DNA of 36,048 nucleotides from a bacterium. Lineage in GTDB: Bacteria; SM23-81; DAOVCL01. Each line of letters begins with the position of its first letter. Positions within the stretch are counted from its first letter, which is position 1. Positions 1-7,060 of this stretch are shown piece after piece. The stretch is from contig JAOZPP010000030.1 in assembly GCA_029932675.1 (NCBI GenBank), positions 1-36,048 of the forward strand. The letters run 5' to 3'. Position numbers and translations under genes: made by a program. A model generated the notes under the pieces. That model was given only the letters and a program-made list of their open reading frames with translations. It was not told the DNA's origin and did no database searches.

Positions 1-660
1 TCGTCTCAGTATCGGAGCCACAGGAATTGCTCGCTGTCAGGGAGACCGTATAGGTGCCTGCTGTGGTATAGGTATGGCTGGGATTCTGCTCGGTAGATGT
101 CCCCCCATCACCAAAATCCCAACTCCAGGAGGTGGCCCCAGTGGAAAGGTCGGTGAAGTCCACCGTGAGAGGAGCATCACCTGAGGTAGGAGAACCGGAG
201 AAATCGGCCACCGGAGGCGTGCAGGTAACGGTAATATAGTCAGTCTTCGTCTCAGTATCGGAGCCACAGGAATTGCTTGCTGTCAGGGAGACCGTATAGG
301 TGCCTGCTGTGGTGTAGGTATGGCTGGGATTCTGCTCGGTGGATGTCCCCCCATCACCAAAATCCCAACTCCAAGAAGTAGGATCGTTGGTCGATTGATC
401 GGTGAAATTGACCGTAAGCGGTACCTCCCCAGAAGTGGGACTGCCAGTGAAAGCAGCGGTAGGTACATCGCTCACCGTAATGTAATCGGTCTTCGTCTCC
501 GTATCGCTGCCATAGCTATTGGTAGCCGTCAAGCTCACCGTATAGGTGCCTGCTGTGGTGTAGGTATGGCTGGGATTCTGCTCGGTGGATGTCCCCCCAT
601 CACCAAAATCCCAACTCCATGAGGTGGGATCGTTCGTGGACTGGTCGGTGAAGTTCACGC
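1..660 (-). repeat. Tandem 246-bp repeats encoding PKD domains
   Basis: Cores starting at 1, 247 and 493 recur with a period of exactly 246 bp (82 codons). Roughly 127 bp in each core are nearly identical at the DNA level, including the stretch encoding SWDFGDGGTSTEQNPSHTYT. The outer part of each unit is more diverged. The array continues beyond the left edge. DNA identity this high, rather than protein similarity alone, points to recent duplication or gene conversion. Confidence 0.93.
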
Positions 661-2066
661 TCAAAGGGGCACATCCAGAGGTCGGCGCACCAGAGAAATC
701 AGCTACCGGAGGAGCTCCCCCATAGGTAAGCGCAGCATAGGCATCAATCCGCCCATACCCGTAATACTGATCCCACCCGCTTGTCCCCAGATCAACCGCT
801 GTCTGATGGAGGATGTTGCGGATGTTCTCCACCCCAGTCTGGCCATTGGCAATCATCATCGCTACCAAGGCAGTGACATGCGGAGCGGCCATAGAGGTCC
901 CTTCATAAAACCACCAGCCAAAACTCGTCGGATCGGCAAGCACTTCCGGAGGACCAGGATCGTAAGCATCAAAGGTCTGCTGGAGTACCCCATCCCCATA
1001 GCTGTCCCCATTCTGATCTACATCCATATCCCCTCCCGGAGCAACCACCTCCTGCTCAGCTCCATACTGGGAATAGCTCACCAGTTGATCATCATACCTT
1101 GTGGCACCAACAGCAATAACCTCCGAATACTTGGCGGGATATGAAATTGTCCCTACCCCCCAGTTCCCTGAAGAAGCAACCAGCACCACACCATGATTGT
1201 AGGCATACTGAATGGCATCGTGAACTGTAGAGCCAGGATCAATACCAGGATACCAACCCAAGCTCATATTGATCACCTGAGCCCCATGGTCAGTCGCCCA
1301 ATAAAGCCCATCGGCAAGTGAACTCGCCGTCCCCGATCCAGTGTAATCCAGTACCTTCACCGGCATCAGGGTGCAACCGAAGGCCATCCCCGCTACACCG
1401 TAGCTGTCATTGGTGGTCTGAGCTATAGTCCCCGCCACATGAGTGCCGTGTCCATTGTTGTCGTTAGGATGGGTGTCGTCGTTGATGAAATCGTATCCAG
1501 CAGTGAAGTTAGTGCCCGCAAGGTCCGGCGCCTGCTTGTAGCTGCTCACCCCCGACTTCACCGTGTTGGACTCATATGAGGGCACAGGGTAATCCTCATA
1601 CGCTATCCCCGCATCCAAAACTCCCACCACAACACCTGCCCCCGTGGATATATCCCAGGCCTGCGGACAGTTTATCTTGGGGAAGTGCCACTGATAAGAG
1701 TAATAGGGATCATTAGGCGTCATAAAAGCATGGCACTTCGTGTTCAACTCAGCATATTCCACCCGGGGATCCCGTTGCAAAAGGGAGATAAACTCCTCCT
1801 CGCTCTTGCCAGCAGGAACACTGAGCCTCCTTACTCCCCCCCGGTGAACCGAGAGCACCGCCGCACCAAACTTACTGCTCAAATCAGCAATATCCCCCTT
1901 AGATATGCCCTCCCGAAACTTCACTAGCACCTCACCCGGCACATACTCTACCCCCCCCTGAAAGGCCGCCATAGCGGAAATACGCTTCACCTTGAAACCC
2001 TCAGCCATAGCCACCGAAGAGATGAGCAGGACTATCGCCAAAGAAAGGAGAACAAACCTTTTCATC
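1..2066 (-). CDS. Secreted subtilisin-like (S8) serine protease with PKD repeats; 3' end outside window; apparent frameshift in signal peptide
   Basis: The product should be an exported protease. The reading frame (codon first bases at 3n+1) is open from 2062 to the window edge. It encodes an inhibitor-like propeptide (about 1945-1745), then the S8 triad: Asp at 1613-1615 (VLDAG), His at 1448-1450 (NGHGTHVAGT), Ser at 893-895 (GTSMAAPH). The oxyanion Asn is at 1163-1165 (SSGNWG). Three PKD domains with WDFGDGG motifs follow, the last one cut by the edge. The best start is the ATG at 2064-2066, with GGAGG at 2074-2078. It gives MKRFVLLS but then meets TGA at 2001-2003, because a TTTT run (rc of 2040-2043) is one base too long to join the protease frame. 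With one T fewer it reads as a normal signal peptide ending SSVAMA. A TTG at 2056 would avoid the shift but has no nearby ribosome site and no basic N-region. A sequence error, a real mutation and recoding are all possible. The protease identity is firm; the start is not. Confidence 0.9.
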
Positions 2067-2368
2067 TGTCAACCTCCGTAGGTATCTGGTTTACAAGCCA
2101 ATCCTTTCACAGGAAGTTATCCCCTTGCTATCACCTCCCTTCGGTTAAAGGTGAAAAGCTGCCTTGCTCCCCGGGCATCACCTCCTTTCCGCTTGCTAAG
2201 CTTAAGAGAGCACTTCCTGAGAGAAGATTCATGAGGCTATCATTTCTGTGGGTCCTCTTTGATCTGGGAGAAGCTACCACCGAATAGGCGTGCAGGAATA
2301 CGATGGGTTTAAAGGGGGAATTTAGTGGCTTTGTTTCTTCATCAATCATGACGAATGGTAGGTCATGT
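2067..2368 (-). other. About 300-nt transcribed leader of the protease gene; no convincing gene
   Basis: The gap between the protease start and the predicted transcription start is unusually long. On the minus strand it contains two copies of GGAGGTGAT (about 2181-2189 and 2129-2137) that do not precede a supported reading frame. It also has complementary segments CAGGAAGT and ACTTCCTG (about 2214-2221 and 2111-2118) that could pair over a long distance. A 97-codon frame (2131-2424) crosses the region, but it runs through the predicted promoter and shows no family signature, so I do not call it. A structured regulatory leader is possible; I match it to no known riboswitch. Confidence 0.35.
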
Positions 2369-2374
2369 GATAAT

Positions 2375-2403
2375 AAAATACACACCCCTTCAGATTTTGT
2401 CAA
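2375..2403 (-). promoter_or_regulatory. Sigma70-type promoter upstream of the protease
   Basis: On the minus strand TTGACA (2398-2403) is followed after 17 nt by TATTTT (2375-2380). The -35 is a perfect match and the spacing is optimal. Transcription would start near 2368. Confidence 0.6.
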
Positions 2404-2424
2404 GGTTAAGAAAAGAGAGCTCAA

Positions 2425-2448
2425 TGATAGTGTATGTGATAGTGTATG
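2425..2448. repeat. Perfect tandem 12-bp repeat, operator-like
   Basis: TGATAGTGTATG occurs twice without a gap (2425-2436 and 2437-2448). It lies just upstream of the -35 of the protease promoter, a typical activator position. The half-motif TGATAGTG recurs as an inverted pair at 34820-34835. Confidence 0.5.
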
Positions 2449-2502
2449 AGTGACCCTTCACATACCAACCTTCTACTAATTCGCCACTTTCACCATAGGC
2501 TC

Positions 2503-3123
2503 TTACCTTTCAGCCAACATCTCCTTTATCTTCATCAACCTGGTGAGGTTGCCCCTCTCCATCTCGGAGAGCTTCATATCGATATACTTGATGGTCTCCT
2601 GCAGACTGGGTATGAGAATATATTCTAAGGCGTTGACCCTGCGACGGGTGCGTTCTATCTCCTGGGCCAGAAGCTGCAAGGTCTTCTCCTCCTGGGCAAG
2701 CCGAAGCATCTTCTCTAATACCTTCTCCAATCCCCTCAAGGAGCGATCGAGGTCGCTGTTCGTATTGTAGAAACCATAACAGCGCATTTTGCCACTTATC
2801 TGGGCAGTGAAAACGGGCACCCGAAAATTCATCACCTGTCTTTCCTCAACCTGAAGGTTGATCCTCTTGCTGGGTAAGGCTAACGCCTCCTCTGCCTCCT
2901 GAGGTGCAAACTGAGAGCGAAAGAGGGTGAAACTCCTGAAGGCAAGCTCTAAACCCTCTTCCACCTCTTGCCGCAGACCCCTTATCGCCTTGACCAGGGA
3001 CATAAACTGCCTCATCAGCTCATCCTGTTTATCCTTAAGGAGTTTGTGACCTCGATGGGCTAAAACCAACCTCTTCTTTAGCCTCTGAAGCTCCATCCTG
3101 GTGGGATTAACCGCTAATCTCAT
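2503..3123 (-). CDS. atpD: V-type ATP synthase/ATPase subunit D
   Basis: Subunit D is the central rotor shaft inside the A3B3 head, coupling ATP turnover to ring rotation. The 206-residue product begins MRLAVNPTRMELQRLKKRL, the usual opening of this family, and is mostly long charged helices as expected for an antiparallel coiled coil. Length is normal for the family. A ribosome site (GAGAGG) precedes the ATG. In related operons atpD directly follows atpB. Here the two are separated by 3.9 kb of unrelated genes, and the gene immediately upstream is a methyltransferase ending 45 nt away. It therefore probably depends on read-through or a promoter inside the inserted stretch. The call is firm. 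Confidence 0.95.
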   Translation of the reverse strand: MRLAVNPTRMELQRLKKRLVLAHRGHKLLKDKQDELMRQFMSLVKAIRGLRQEVEEGLELAFRSFTLFRSQFAPQEAEEALALPSKRINLQVEERQVMNFRVPVFTAQISGKMRCYGFYNTNSDLDRSLRGLEKVLEKMLRLAQEEKTLQLLAQEIERTRRRVNALEYILIPSLQETIKYIDMKLSEMERGNLTRLMKIKEMLAER

Positions 3124-3168
3124 CTCATCACCTCTCTAATTGCCAAATCGCTCTGCCAATGCAAACGT

Positions 3169-3915
3169 TCATAACTTCTGGGCTCTTAGTATGTAGAAAT
3201 GCCATGTAATACCTATTCCATCCCTCTCCCTATATCGATCAATGAAATCATCCACCTTTAAACTATCTTTCTCTCTATCGAAATCCTTAACGAGAGGAAC
3301 CATTTCAATAAGGTCCATTATTTCTTCCTTACTTCTATAATGGTCCTTTCTTCTATAATCCTCAATTTTTATCTCATCAAATCCAACTTTACTTACCTCT
3401 TCAACTATCTCCTTCCTCCAATGAACCGGATCCTTAGGTAAGAAGAAATTCTCCTCTTCATATCGGTTAGGGAAAAACTCCTTAATCTCCTGATCAGCAT
3501 CTGGACCTAAGCCATACTCAAAGAAATACCCACCCCTCTTAAGTATTCTGTAAACCTCACTGGGTGAATAATCCGCAAGTCGATTGATCACTACATCAAA
3601 TTCAGAGCCTTTAAAAGGCAGTTCCAATCCATCGCCTTGGACCAATTCAACATTTGTCAACCCTTGGGTGTTATTTCTCGCCATATCCATCATTGCCGGG
3701 GAAACATCAAGCCCAATAAACAGTAGATTCTTACATCGTTTTGCTAACCTTTTTATAATATGTGCCGTCCCACAACCAACATCAAGGAGTTTTGATCTGG
3801 GGATTAGAACAGAGAGTATCCTGGTGACGTAAATATTGGCTCCATCTCCCACTTCCTTAATCGATTTATCCCTCAGAAATGCTTGTCTTTCAGTATCACC
3901 TCTCGAAGTAAGCAT
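3169..3915 (-). CDS. Class I SAM-dependent methyltransferase, substrate unknown
   Basis: The product has the Rossmann methyltransferase core: motif I LLDVGCGTAHI, an acidic residue at the end of strand 2 in FIGLDVSPAMM, then VELVQGDGLELPF and VINRLADY, and the post-core RILKRGGYFFEYG. The C-terminal 100 residues are highly charged and not recognised. The frame is open back to 3999 with a TTG start, but those 28 residues (including FRRLKPAAT) are translation of a hairpin repeat, so I take the ATG at 3915, which gives 248 residues. No strong ribosome site is seen there. The gene sits in the patch inserted between ATPase subunits B and D and may be co-transcribed with atpD. The substrate cannot be inferred. 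Confidence 0.8.
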   Translation of the reverse strand: MLTSRGDTERQAFLRDKSIKEVGDGANIYVTRILSVLIPRSKLLDVGCGTAHIIKRLAKRCKNLLFIGLDVSPAMMDMARNNTQGLTNVELVQGDGLELPFKGSEFDVVINRLADYSPSEVYRILKRGGYFFEYGLGPDADQEIKEFFPNRYEEENFFLPKDPVHWRKEIVEEVSKVGFDEIKIEDYRRKDHYRSKEEIMDLIEMVPLVKDFDREKDSLKVDDFIDRYRERDGIGITWHFYILRAQKL

Positions 3916-3954
3916 TTTGTTTATCTGTGATGGTCTAGCAAAAACTATAGAATC

Positions 3955-4030
3955 GGTAGCCGCAGGCTTTAGCCTGCGAAAAGTCGCTTTATAAATCAAT
4001 CATTTACGCAACCTAAAGGTTGCGGTTACC
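3955..4030. repeat. REP/BIME-like inverted repeat element
   Basis: Two perfect hairpins, CGCAGGCTTTAGCCTGCG (3961-3978) and CGCAACCTAAAGGTTGCG (4007-4024), lie inside a larger inverted repeat. The ends GGTAGCCGCA and TGCGGTTACC are complementary with one mismatch. This is an intergenic mobile-type palindrome; the upstream end of the methyltransferase frame runs into it. Confidence 0.75.
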
Positions 4031-4061
4031 CAAATTTTCGACTTTTTTGCCTAACCATCAA

Positions 4062-4122
4062 GCTTGTCTTTTTACTCCAACGGACTGGGTAAGCGAATTT
4101 GGGCGGAACCGCTTACCCCCGC
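4062..4122. repeat. Dispersed hairpin repeat, copy R1 (partial)
   Basis: The segment 4071-4118 matches 5744-5791 (copy R3) at 47 of 48 bases. It carries an internal 9-bp inverted repeat, GGGTAAGCG (4087-4095) and CGCTTACCC (4110-4118). It lies immediately beyond the 3' end of the DUF433/DUF5615 pair. Confidence 0.85.
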
Positions 4123-4132
4123 TCATCTTTTT

Positions 4133-4492
4133 CTACTGTGAAAGTCGTCTGAATCTGTGTCTTCCCGGTTCAACGACAACAAAGGCTTTCTTTAACTCCT
4201 CTTCAGAATAGGACGTCAAAACTGTCTCGAGTTCCTTGTGCACAACATGTAAAGTTGAGGGCAGGATGCGAAGATAAATGACGCCTGTTCTAATGTCCCT
4301 CACGAACACAAGTCCCCCGAAATCTCTGTCCCTCGTCACAACTATCCGTCCTTGCTCCTGAGCTATGTTGAGCAACTCCTCATCAGCCGCTTGAGAACAC
4401 CCTACTTTAGCAACAGAAACAACTTCGTGACCTAATTCCTTGAGGAAACGAGCAGTGGCCTCGTACACATCCTGATCGAGAAGAAATCTCAT
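4133..4492 (-). CDS. DUF5615 PIN-like protein, probable toxin
   Basis: The product resembles the DUF5615 family, a reduced PIN-like nuclease fold usually paired with DUF433. Characteristic blocks are the N-terminal MRFLLDQDVYEATARFLKEL, then GHEVVSV and VVTRDRDFGGLVF, whose acidic residues would form the metal site. At 119 residues it has family length. I chose the ATG at 4492 because it overlaps the TGA of the upstream DUF433 gene by 4 nt (ATGA) and starts the conserved fold; a longer frame to 4552 only adds out-of-family sequence. Ribonuclease activity is known or proposed for PIN-like toxins generally and is inferred here. Confidence 0.82.
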   Translation of the reverse strand: MRFLLDQDVYEATARFLKELGHEVVSVAKVGCSQAADEELLNIAQEQGRIVVTRDRDFGGLVFVRDIRTGVIYLRILPSTLHVVHKELETVLTSYSEEELKKAFVVVEPGRHRFRRLSQ

Positions 4493-4719
4493 GCCTGCAC
4501 CTTGATATGAATATCTTCGGTTGCCACGATATCCATAGCATACCGAATGCACGCACGGATATCCTCGATTTGGAGATCAGGATAGTAATCCTTAATGATT
4601 TCCTCAAAGGAAAGCCCTTCGCTTAGCAACTCGAGGACACTCAGCACCGGGATTCTAGTCCCAGCAACACAGGGTTTTCCAAAGTGGATGTTTGGATTGA
4701 CCGTGATTCTTTCTTTCAT
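4489..4719 (-). CDS. DUF433 protein, probable antitoxin
   Basis: This 76-residue protein opens with MKERITVNPNIHFGKPCVAG and continues TRIPVLSVLELLSEGLSFEEI, the hallmark of DUF433, a small winged-helix-like family. Such proteins commonly precede a DUF5615 partner and are predicted DNA-binding antitoxins. The AAAGGAGG-like sequence just upstream is a good ribosome site. Overlap of 4 nt with the downstream toxin-like gene indicates translational coupling. The pair is bracketed by repeat copies R1 and R2. Toxin-antitoxin function is inferred from family context only. Confidence 0.85.
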   Translation of the reverse strand: MKERITVNPNIHFGKPCVAGTRIPVLSVLELLSEGLSFEEIIKDYYPDLQIEDIRACIRYAMDIVATEDIHIKVQA

Positions 4720-4777
4720 CTTTCCTCCTCACACAGTGCATCTAACATTCGAAGGCCATTTTCGCATAACGGGCGGC

Positions 4778-4888
4778 GGGTAAGCGAAGTTCGCTGGAGG
4801 GAAAGCTTGCTTTCACTCCAGCGGGCTGGGTAAGTGGATTTGCCTGCTGCGGGAGGCAGGGGCGGAGTCACCTACCCACCAGATAGGC
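4778..4888. repeat. Dispersed hairpin repeat, copy R2, with non-coding tail to 5002
   Basis: The left half shares long blocks with R3 (GGAGGGAAAGCTTGCTTT and ACTCCAGCGG), forming an imperfect hairpin of GCTGGAG with CTCCAGC. The right half has diverged. The gap 4720-5002 holds this repeat and further non-coding sequence; I see no gene in it. R2 separates the two toxin-antitoxin-like pairs. Confidence 0.75.
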
Positions 4889-5002
4889 GAGATGGCGCTC
4901 ACCCCGACACAGTCGGGATTGATACCACAGGCATCAAAAGCGACCCCACGTAGTGGAGCAAGGTGCAAAGCACCGCAGAGTGCCCGCCATCACCACATTT
5001 AT

Positions 5003-5347
5003 TCATTCCCCCAATTCCCCCAATATTCTTTCAAATTTCGGCTTGAGAGATGGAATCTCCTTTTCTATGACTTCCCAAACCCTTTCAATTTTAACCCCAA
5101 AGTATGCATGTATAACTTTATCTCTTATTCCCGCTATACTCCTCCAAGGAATATCGAGATATCTCTTTCTTATTTCCTCTGGTATATTTTTGACAGCTTC
5201 TCCCATAATTTCTATGGCTCTGATAACTGCATACACTGTTTTAGTATCTTCAACAAACCCTTCGTATGACATATCTTTTGTGAATTCCATTAAATTAGTC
5301 ATAGCTCCTATAATGTCCTCTATGTAGTCGCCGATTTCCCTCTTCAT
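5003..5347 (-). CDS. HepT-like protein (DUF86), predicted toxin of an MntA/HepT module
   Basis: HepT proteins are small helical HEPN-domain RNases. The catalytic RX4HXY motif is present as RDKVIHAY in the second half of this 114-residue protein, preceded by the typical VYAVIRAIEIMGEAVKNIP. I start at the ATG at 5347, which overlaps the last codons of the nucleotidyltransferase gene by 4 nt and gives MKREIGDYIEDI, the usual family opening. In studied systems the partner MntA adds AMP to the Tyr of this motif and silences the toxin; since the Tyr and the partner are both present, the same control is inferred. Confidence 0.9.
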   Translation of the reverse strand: MKREIGDYIEDIIGAMTNLMEFTKDMSYEGFVEDTKTVYAVIRAIEIMGEAVKNIPEEIRKRYLDIPWRSIAGIRDKVIHAYFGVKIERVWEVIEKEIPSLKPKFERILGELGE

Positions 5348-5652
5348 AGGTATTCCACCTCTCTTAAAATACATTTACCAATTCTTGGTTTCAACGCAGA
5401 CCTTTCAACCAAATCAACCTTTACCCCAAGCAAATCGCTGAAATAATTTTCTAATTCAACAAATTCTAAAAGACTAATCCTTGCCTGGGGCTTAAACTCC
5501 ACCAAAATATCAAGATCGCTTTCCTCTTTAGCATCTCCTCTTAGATAGGAACCGAATATACCGATTTCCTCAATCCCATATCTTTCCCTTAATTCTTTTT
5601 CATGTTTTTTGAGGATCCTCTTTATCTTATCAATCGATTTTCTCATCTCCAT
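5344..5652 (-). CDS. MntA-type minimal nucleotidyltransferase, predicted antitoxin
   Basis: This is a 102-residue MNT-superfamily nucleotidyltransferase. It has the full GSX10DXD active-site motif (GSYLRGDAKEESDLD), with the third carboxylate probably in VKVDLVE. It precedes and overlaps the HepT gene by 4 nt, the standard antitoxin-toxin order. Two starts are possible, ATG at 5652 and ATG at 5646; I kept the first. An intact motif argues for an active AMP-transferase rather than a relic. Repeat copies R2 and R3 lie on either side of the pair. Confidence 0.9.
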   Translation of the reverse strand: MEMRKSIDKIKRILKKHEKELRERYGIEEIGIFGSYLRGDAKEESDLDILVEFKPQARISLLEFVELENYFSDLLGVKVDLVERSALKPRIGKCILREVEYL

Positions 5653-5708
5653 CCACTTAATATACTCTATTTACTCTCGGTTTTAAATCTTTTCAGGGTG
5701 ATGGGGAA

Positions 5709-5800
5709 CAGGTAAGCGAACTTCACCGGAGGGAAAGCTTGCTTTTACTCCAGCGGACTGGGTAAGCGAATTTGGGCGGAACCGCTTACCCGCCCGATAG
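5709..5800. repeat. Dispersed hairpin repeat, copy R3 (most complete)
   Basis: This copy contains both modules: an imperfect hairpin around GGAGGGAAAGCTTGCTTT, and the perfect 9-bp inverted repeat GGGTAAGCG (5760-5768) with CGCTTACCC (5783-5791). It shares the second module with R1 and the first with R2. No transposase is present, so it resembles a MITE or REP-type element. The rest of the 5653-6014 gap is AT-rich and I see no gene in it. Confidence 0.85.
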
Positions 5801-6014
5801 GCCACATCTCGCCACTATATAGGTTGGCAGCTCATATAAACTCCAAAGTTTAGTTACACCCCAGCTTCGTGGCGTAGCCAGCAACATTTAGCCTATCGTT
5901 TGCGGATAAAAGAAGTTGCCGAAGGGAATTTGAGCAAATCCTTATATCCACTGTTATATGAAGTGTCAGCATTTTTTCTTTCTCCTTACCTTCGTATAAG
6001 CACTCACAGAATTA

Positions 6015-6935
6015 TTACTCCATGCGCTTTGTCAAACCCTCAATAAGATACATCAATATCAAACCCGAAAATGACTCCTTGTATGTCCTGTCATCTACGG
6101 TAATCCTGAGTTCAGCTTGGTCAATGTCTGTGAAATACTGTGTTTTCTCTTTACCCTCTCTTCTTATAGCTATACCATCGCTGTAGGGTTCTACCGACAC
6201 AATTTTTCTTAAATCAATGTTTATTGTCCGTTTCGCTCCCGAAAATACGAGCCTCTTATCCGTTAAAGCAAGAGTACCCTGATCTATCTTTCTCAACTCC
6301 TCCTGAGATTCACTTCGCGCACTGAAGCCACCAACCCTAAAATAGACTCCTTTGGCAACTCTAAAGCTTGGTCCCCCATATCCTCCGGTGGTCCTTCTAA
6401 CTGCTCGTGGCTCCCATAAAGATACATTTGGTAATGCAAATACCAATTCCTCTTTTTTCTTCAGAATAATCGGTGCCTCACCCCCCATACGTAATGGAAT
6501 ATCGCCCTCTTTAAGTTGCGTCATCCAGTACTCCATGTCCGTTTCCTTCTGTTTAGCATCTGACATTCCGCCATAAGCGATATTTTTCCATTCCCTTTCT
6601 GTCAAACTCTGGTTTCCATATTCTTGCCAGACTGTGTTTGTTGTATCTTGAACCTTATCAAGCCTGTATTTTCCCTGTTTTTGGACAAAAACTGCACCGC
6701 AATTATTACACTCAATATTTTGCATGGTGACTAAGCCAAAAAGCTTCTTTTTGGAAACCGGCGACAGTTTACCTGATTTACAAACCGGGCATTTATCAAA
6801 CCATGAAGCTTCTGTAAGAGATTTAGGAATTTTTTGCTCGACCAAGGAGGGAAGTTGCGGAAGAGGAGCACCACAATTACTACAAAATTTACCCTCGTCT
6901 TCGAACCCACATTTTGGACATTTTGCCTTCATCAT
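6015..6935 (-). CDS. Zinc-ribbon protein with a PH-like C-terminal domain, function unknown
   Basis: The 306-residue product starts with a rubredoxin-like zinc ribbon (CPKCGF...FCSNCG, residues 5-22). A second four-cysteine site follows (CPVCKSG near 50 and CNNCG near 78). The middle part is not recognised. The region from about 215 to 270, with GTLALTDKRLVFSG and IVSVEPYSDGIAIRREG, resembles bacterial PH-like domains. I see no signal peptide or clear membrane segment. Two consecutive ATGs (6935 and 6932) follow an AGG; either may be used. It is the gene next to atpB in the inserted patch. A role in membrane or protein tethering would be guesswork. Confidence 0.75.
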   Translation of the reverse strand: MMKAKCPKCGFEDEGKFCSNCGAPLPQLPSLVEQKIPKSLTEASWFDKCPVCKSGKLSPVSKKKLFGLVTMQNIECNNCGAVFVQKQGKYRLDKVQDTTNTVWQEYGNQSLTEREWKNIAYGGMSDAKQKETDMEYWMTQLKEGDIPLRMGGEAPIILKKKEELVFALPNVSLWEPRAVRRTTGGYGGPSFRVAKGVYFRVGGFSARSESQEELRKIDQGTLALTDKRLVFSGAKRTINIDLRKIVSVEPYSDGIAIRREGKEKTQYFTDIDQAELRITVDDRTYKESFSGLILMYLIEGLTKRME

Positions 6936-6984
6936 TTACCTGCTAGCGCAAACTTACGAGCATTTCATATAAAGGTCTGCAGAT

Positions 6985-7048
6985 ATACGAACTCCAGCCG
7001 TCAGGTCGGATTCGGGCGAAGCGAAGCCGCTTGCCCGCCGCCCGATAC
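6985..7048. repeat. Diverged hairpin repeat, copy R4
   Basis: The sequence has the same plan as R1 and R3 but different bases. CGGGCGAAGCG and CGCTTGCCCG form an inverted repeat followed by CCGCCCGATA, which matches the end of R3 (CCGCCCGATA). It lies just past the 3' end of atpB, marking the atpB edge of the inserted patch. Confidence 0.6.
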
Positions 7049-7060
7049 TGCACCAACCAC

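Noticed and set aside
1-660. Regularly spaced repeats resembling a CRISPR or satellite array
   Set aside because: The period (246 bp) is a multiple of three, stays in the protease frame and encodes PKD domains; there are no short repeats with unique spacers.
2106-2240. Cyclic-di-GMP or similar riboswitch in the protease leader
   Set aside because: The conserved sequence blocks of classes I can recall are not present; only simple complementary segments and a repeated ribosome-site-like motif are seen.
2131-2424. 97-codon open frame on the minus strand upstream of the protease
   Set aside because: It spans the predicted -35/-10 and leader, has no ribosome site or family pattern, and its composition is that of a non-coding leader.
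4595-5327. Open frames of 60-125 codons on the plus strand opposite the toxin-antitoxin genes
   Set aside because: They mirror the clear minus-strand families DUF433, HepT and MntA or run across repeats, and show no family features.
4062-5800. Insertion sequence or transposon explaining the repeats
   Set aside because: No transposase or fragment of one is encoded near any copy; the copies are short and modular.
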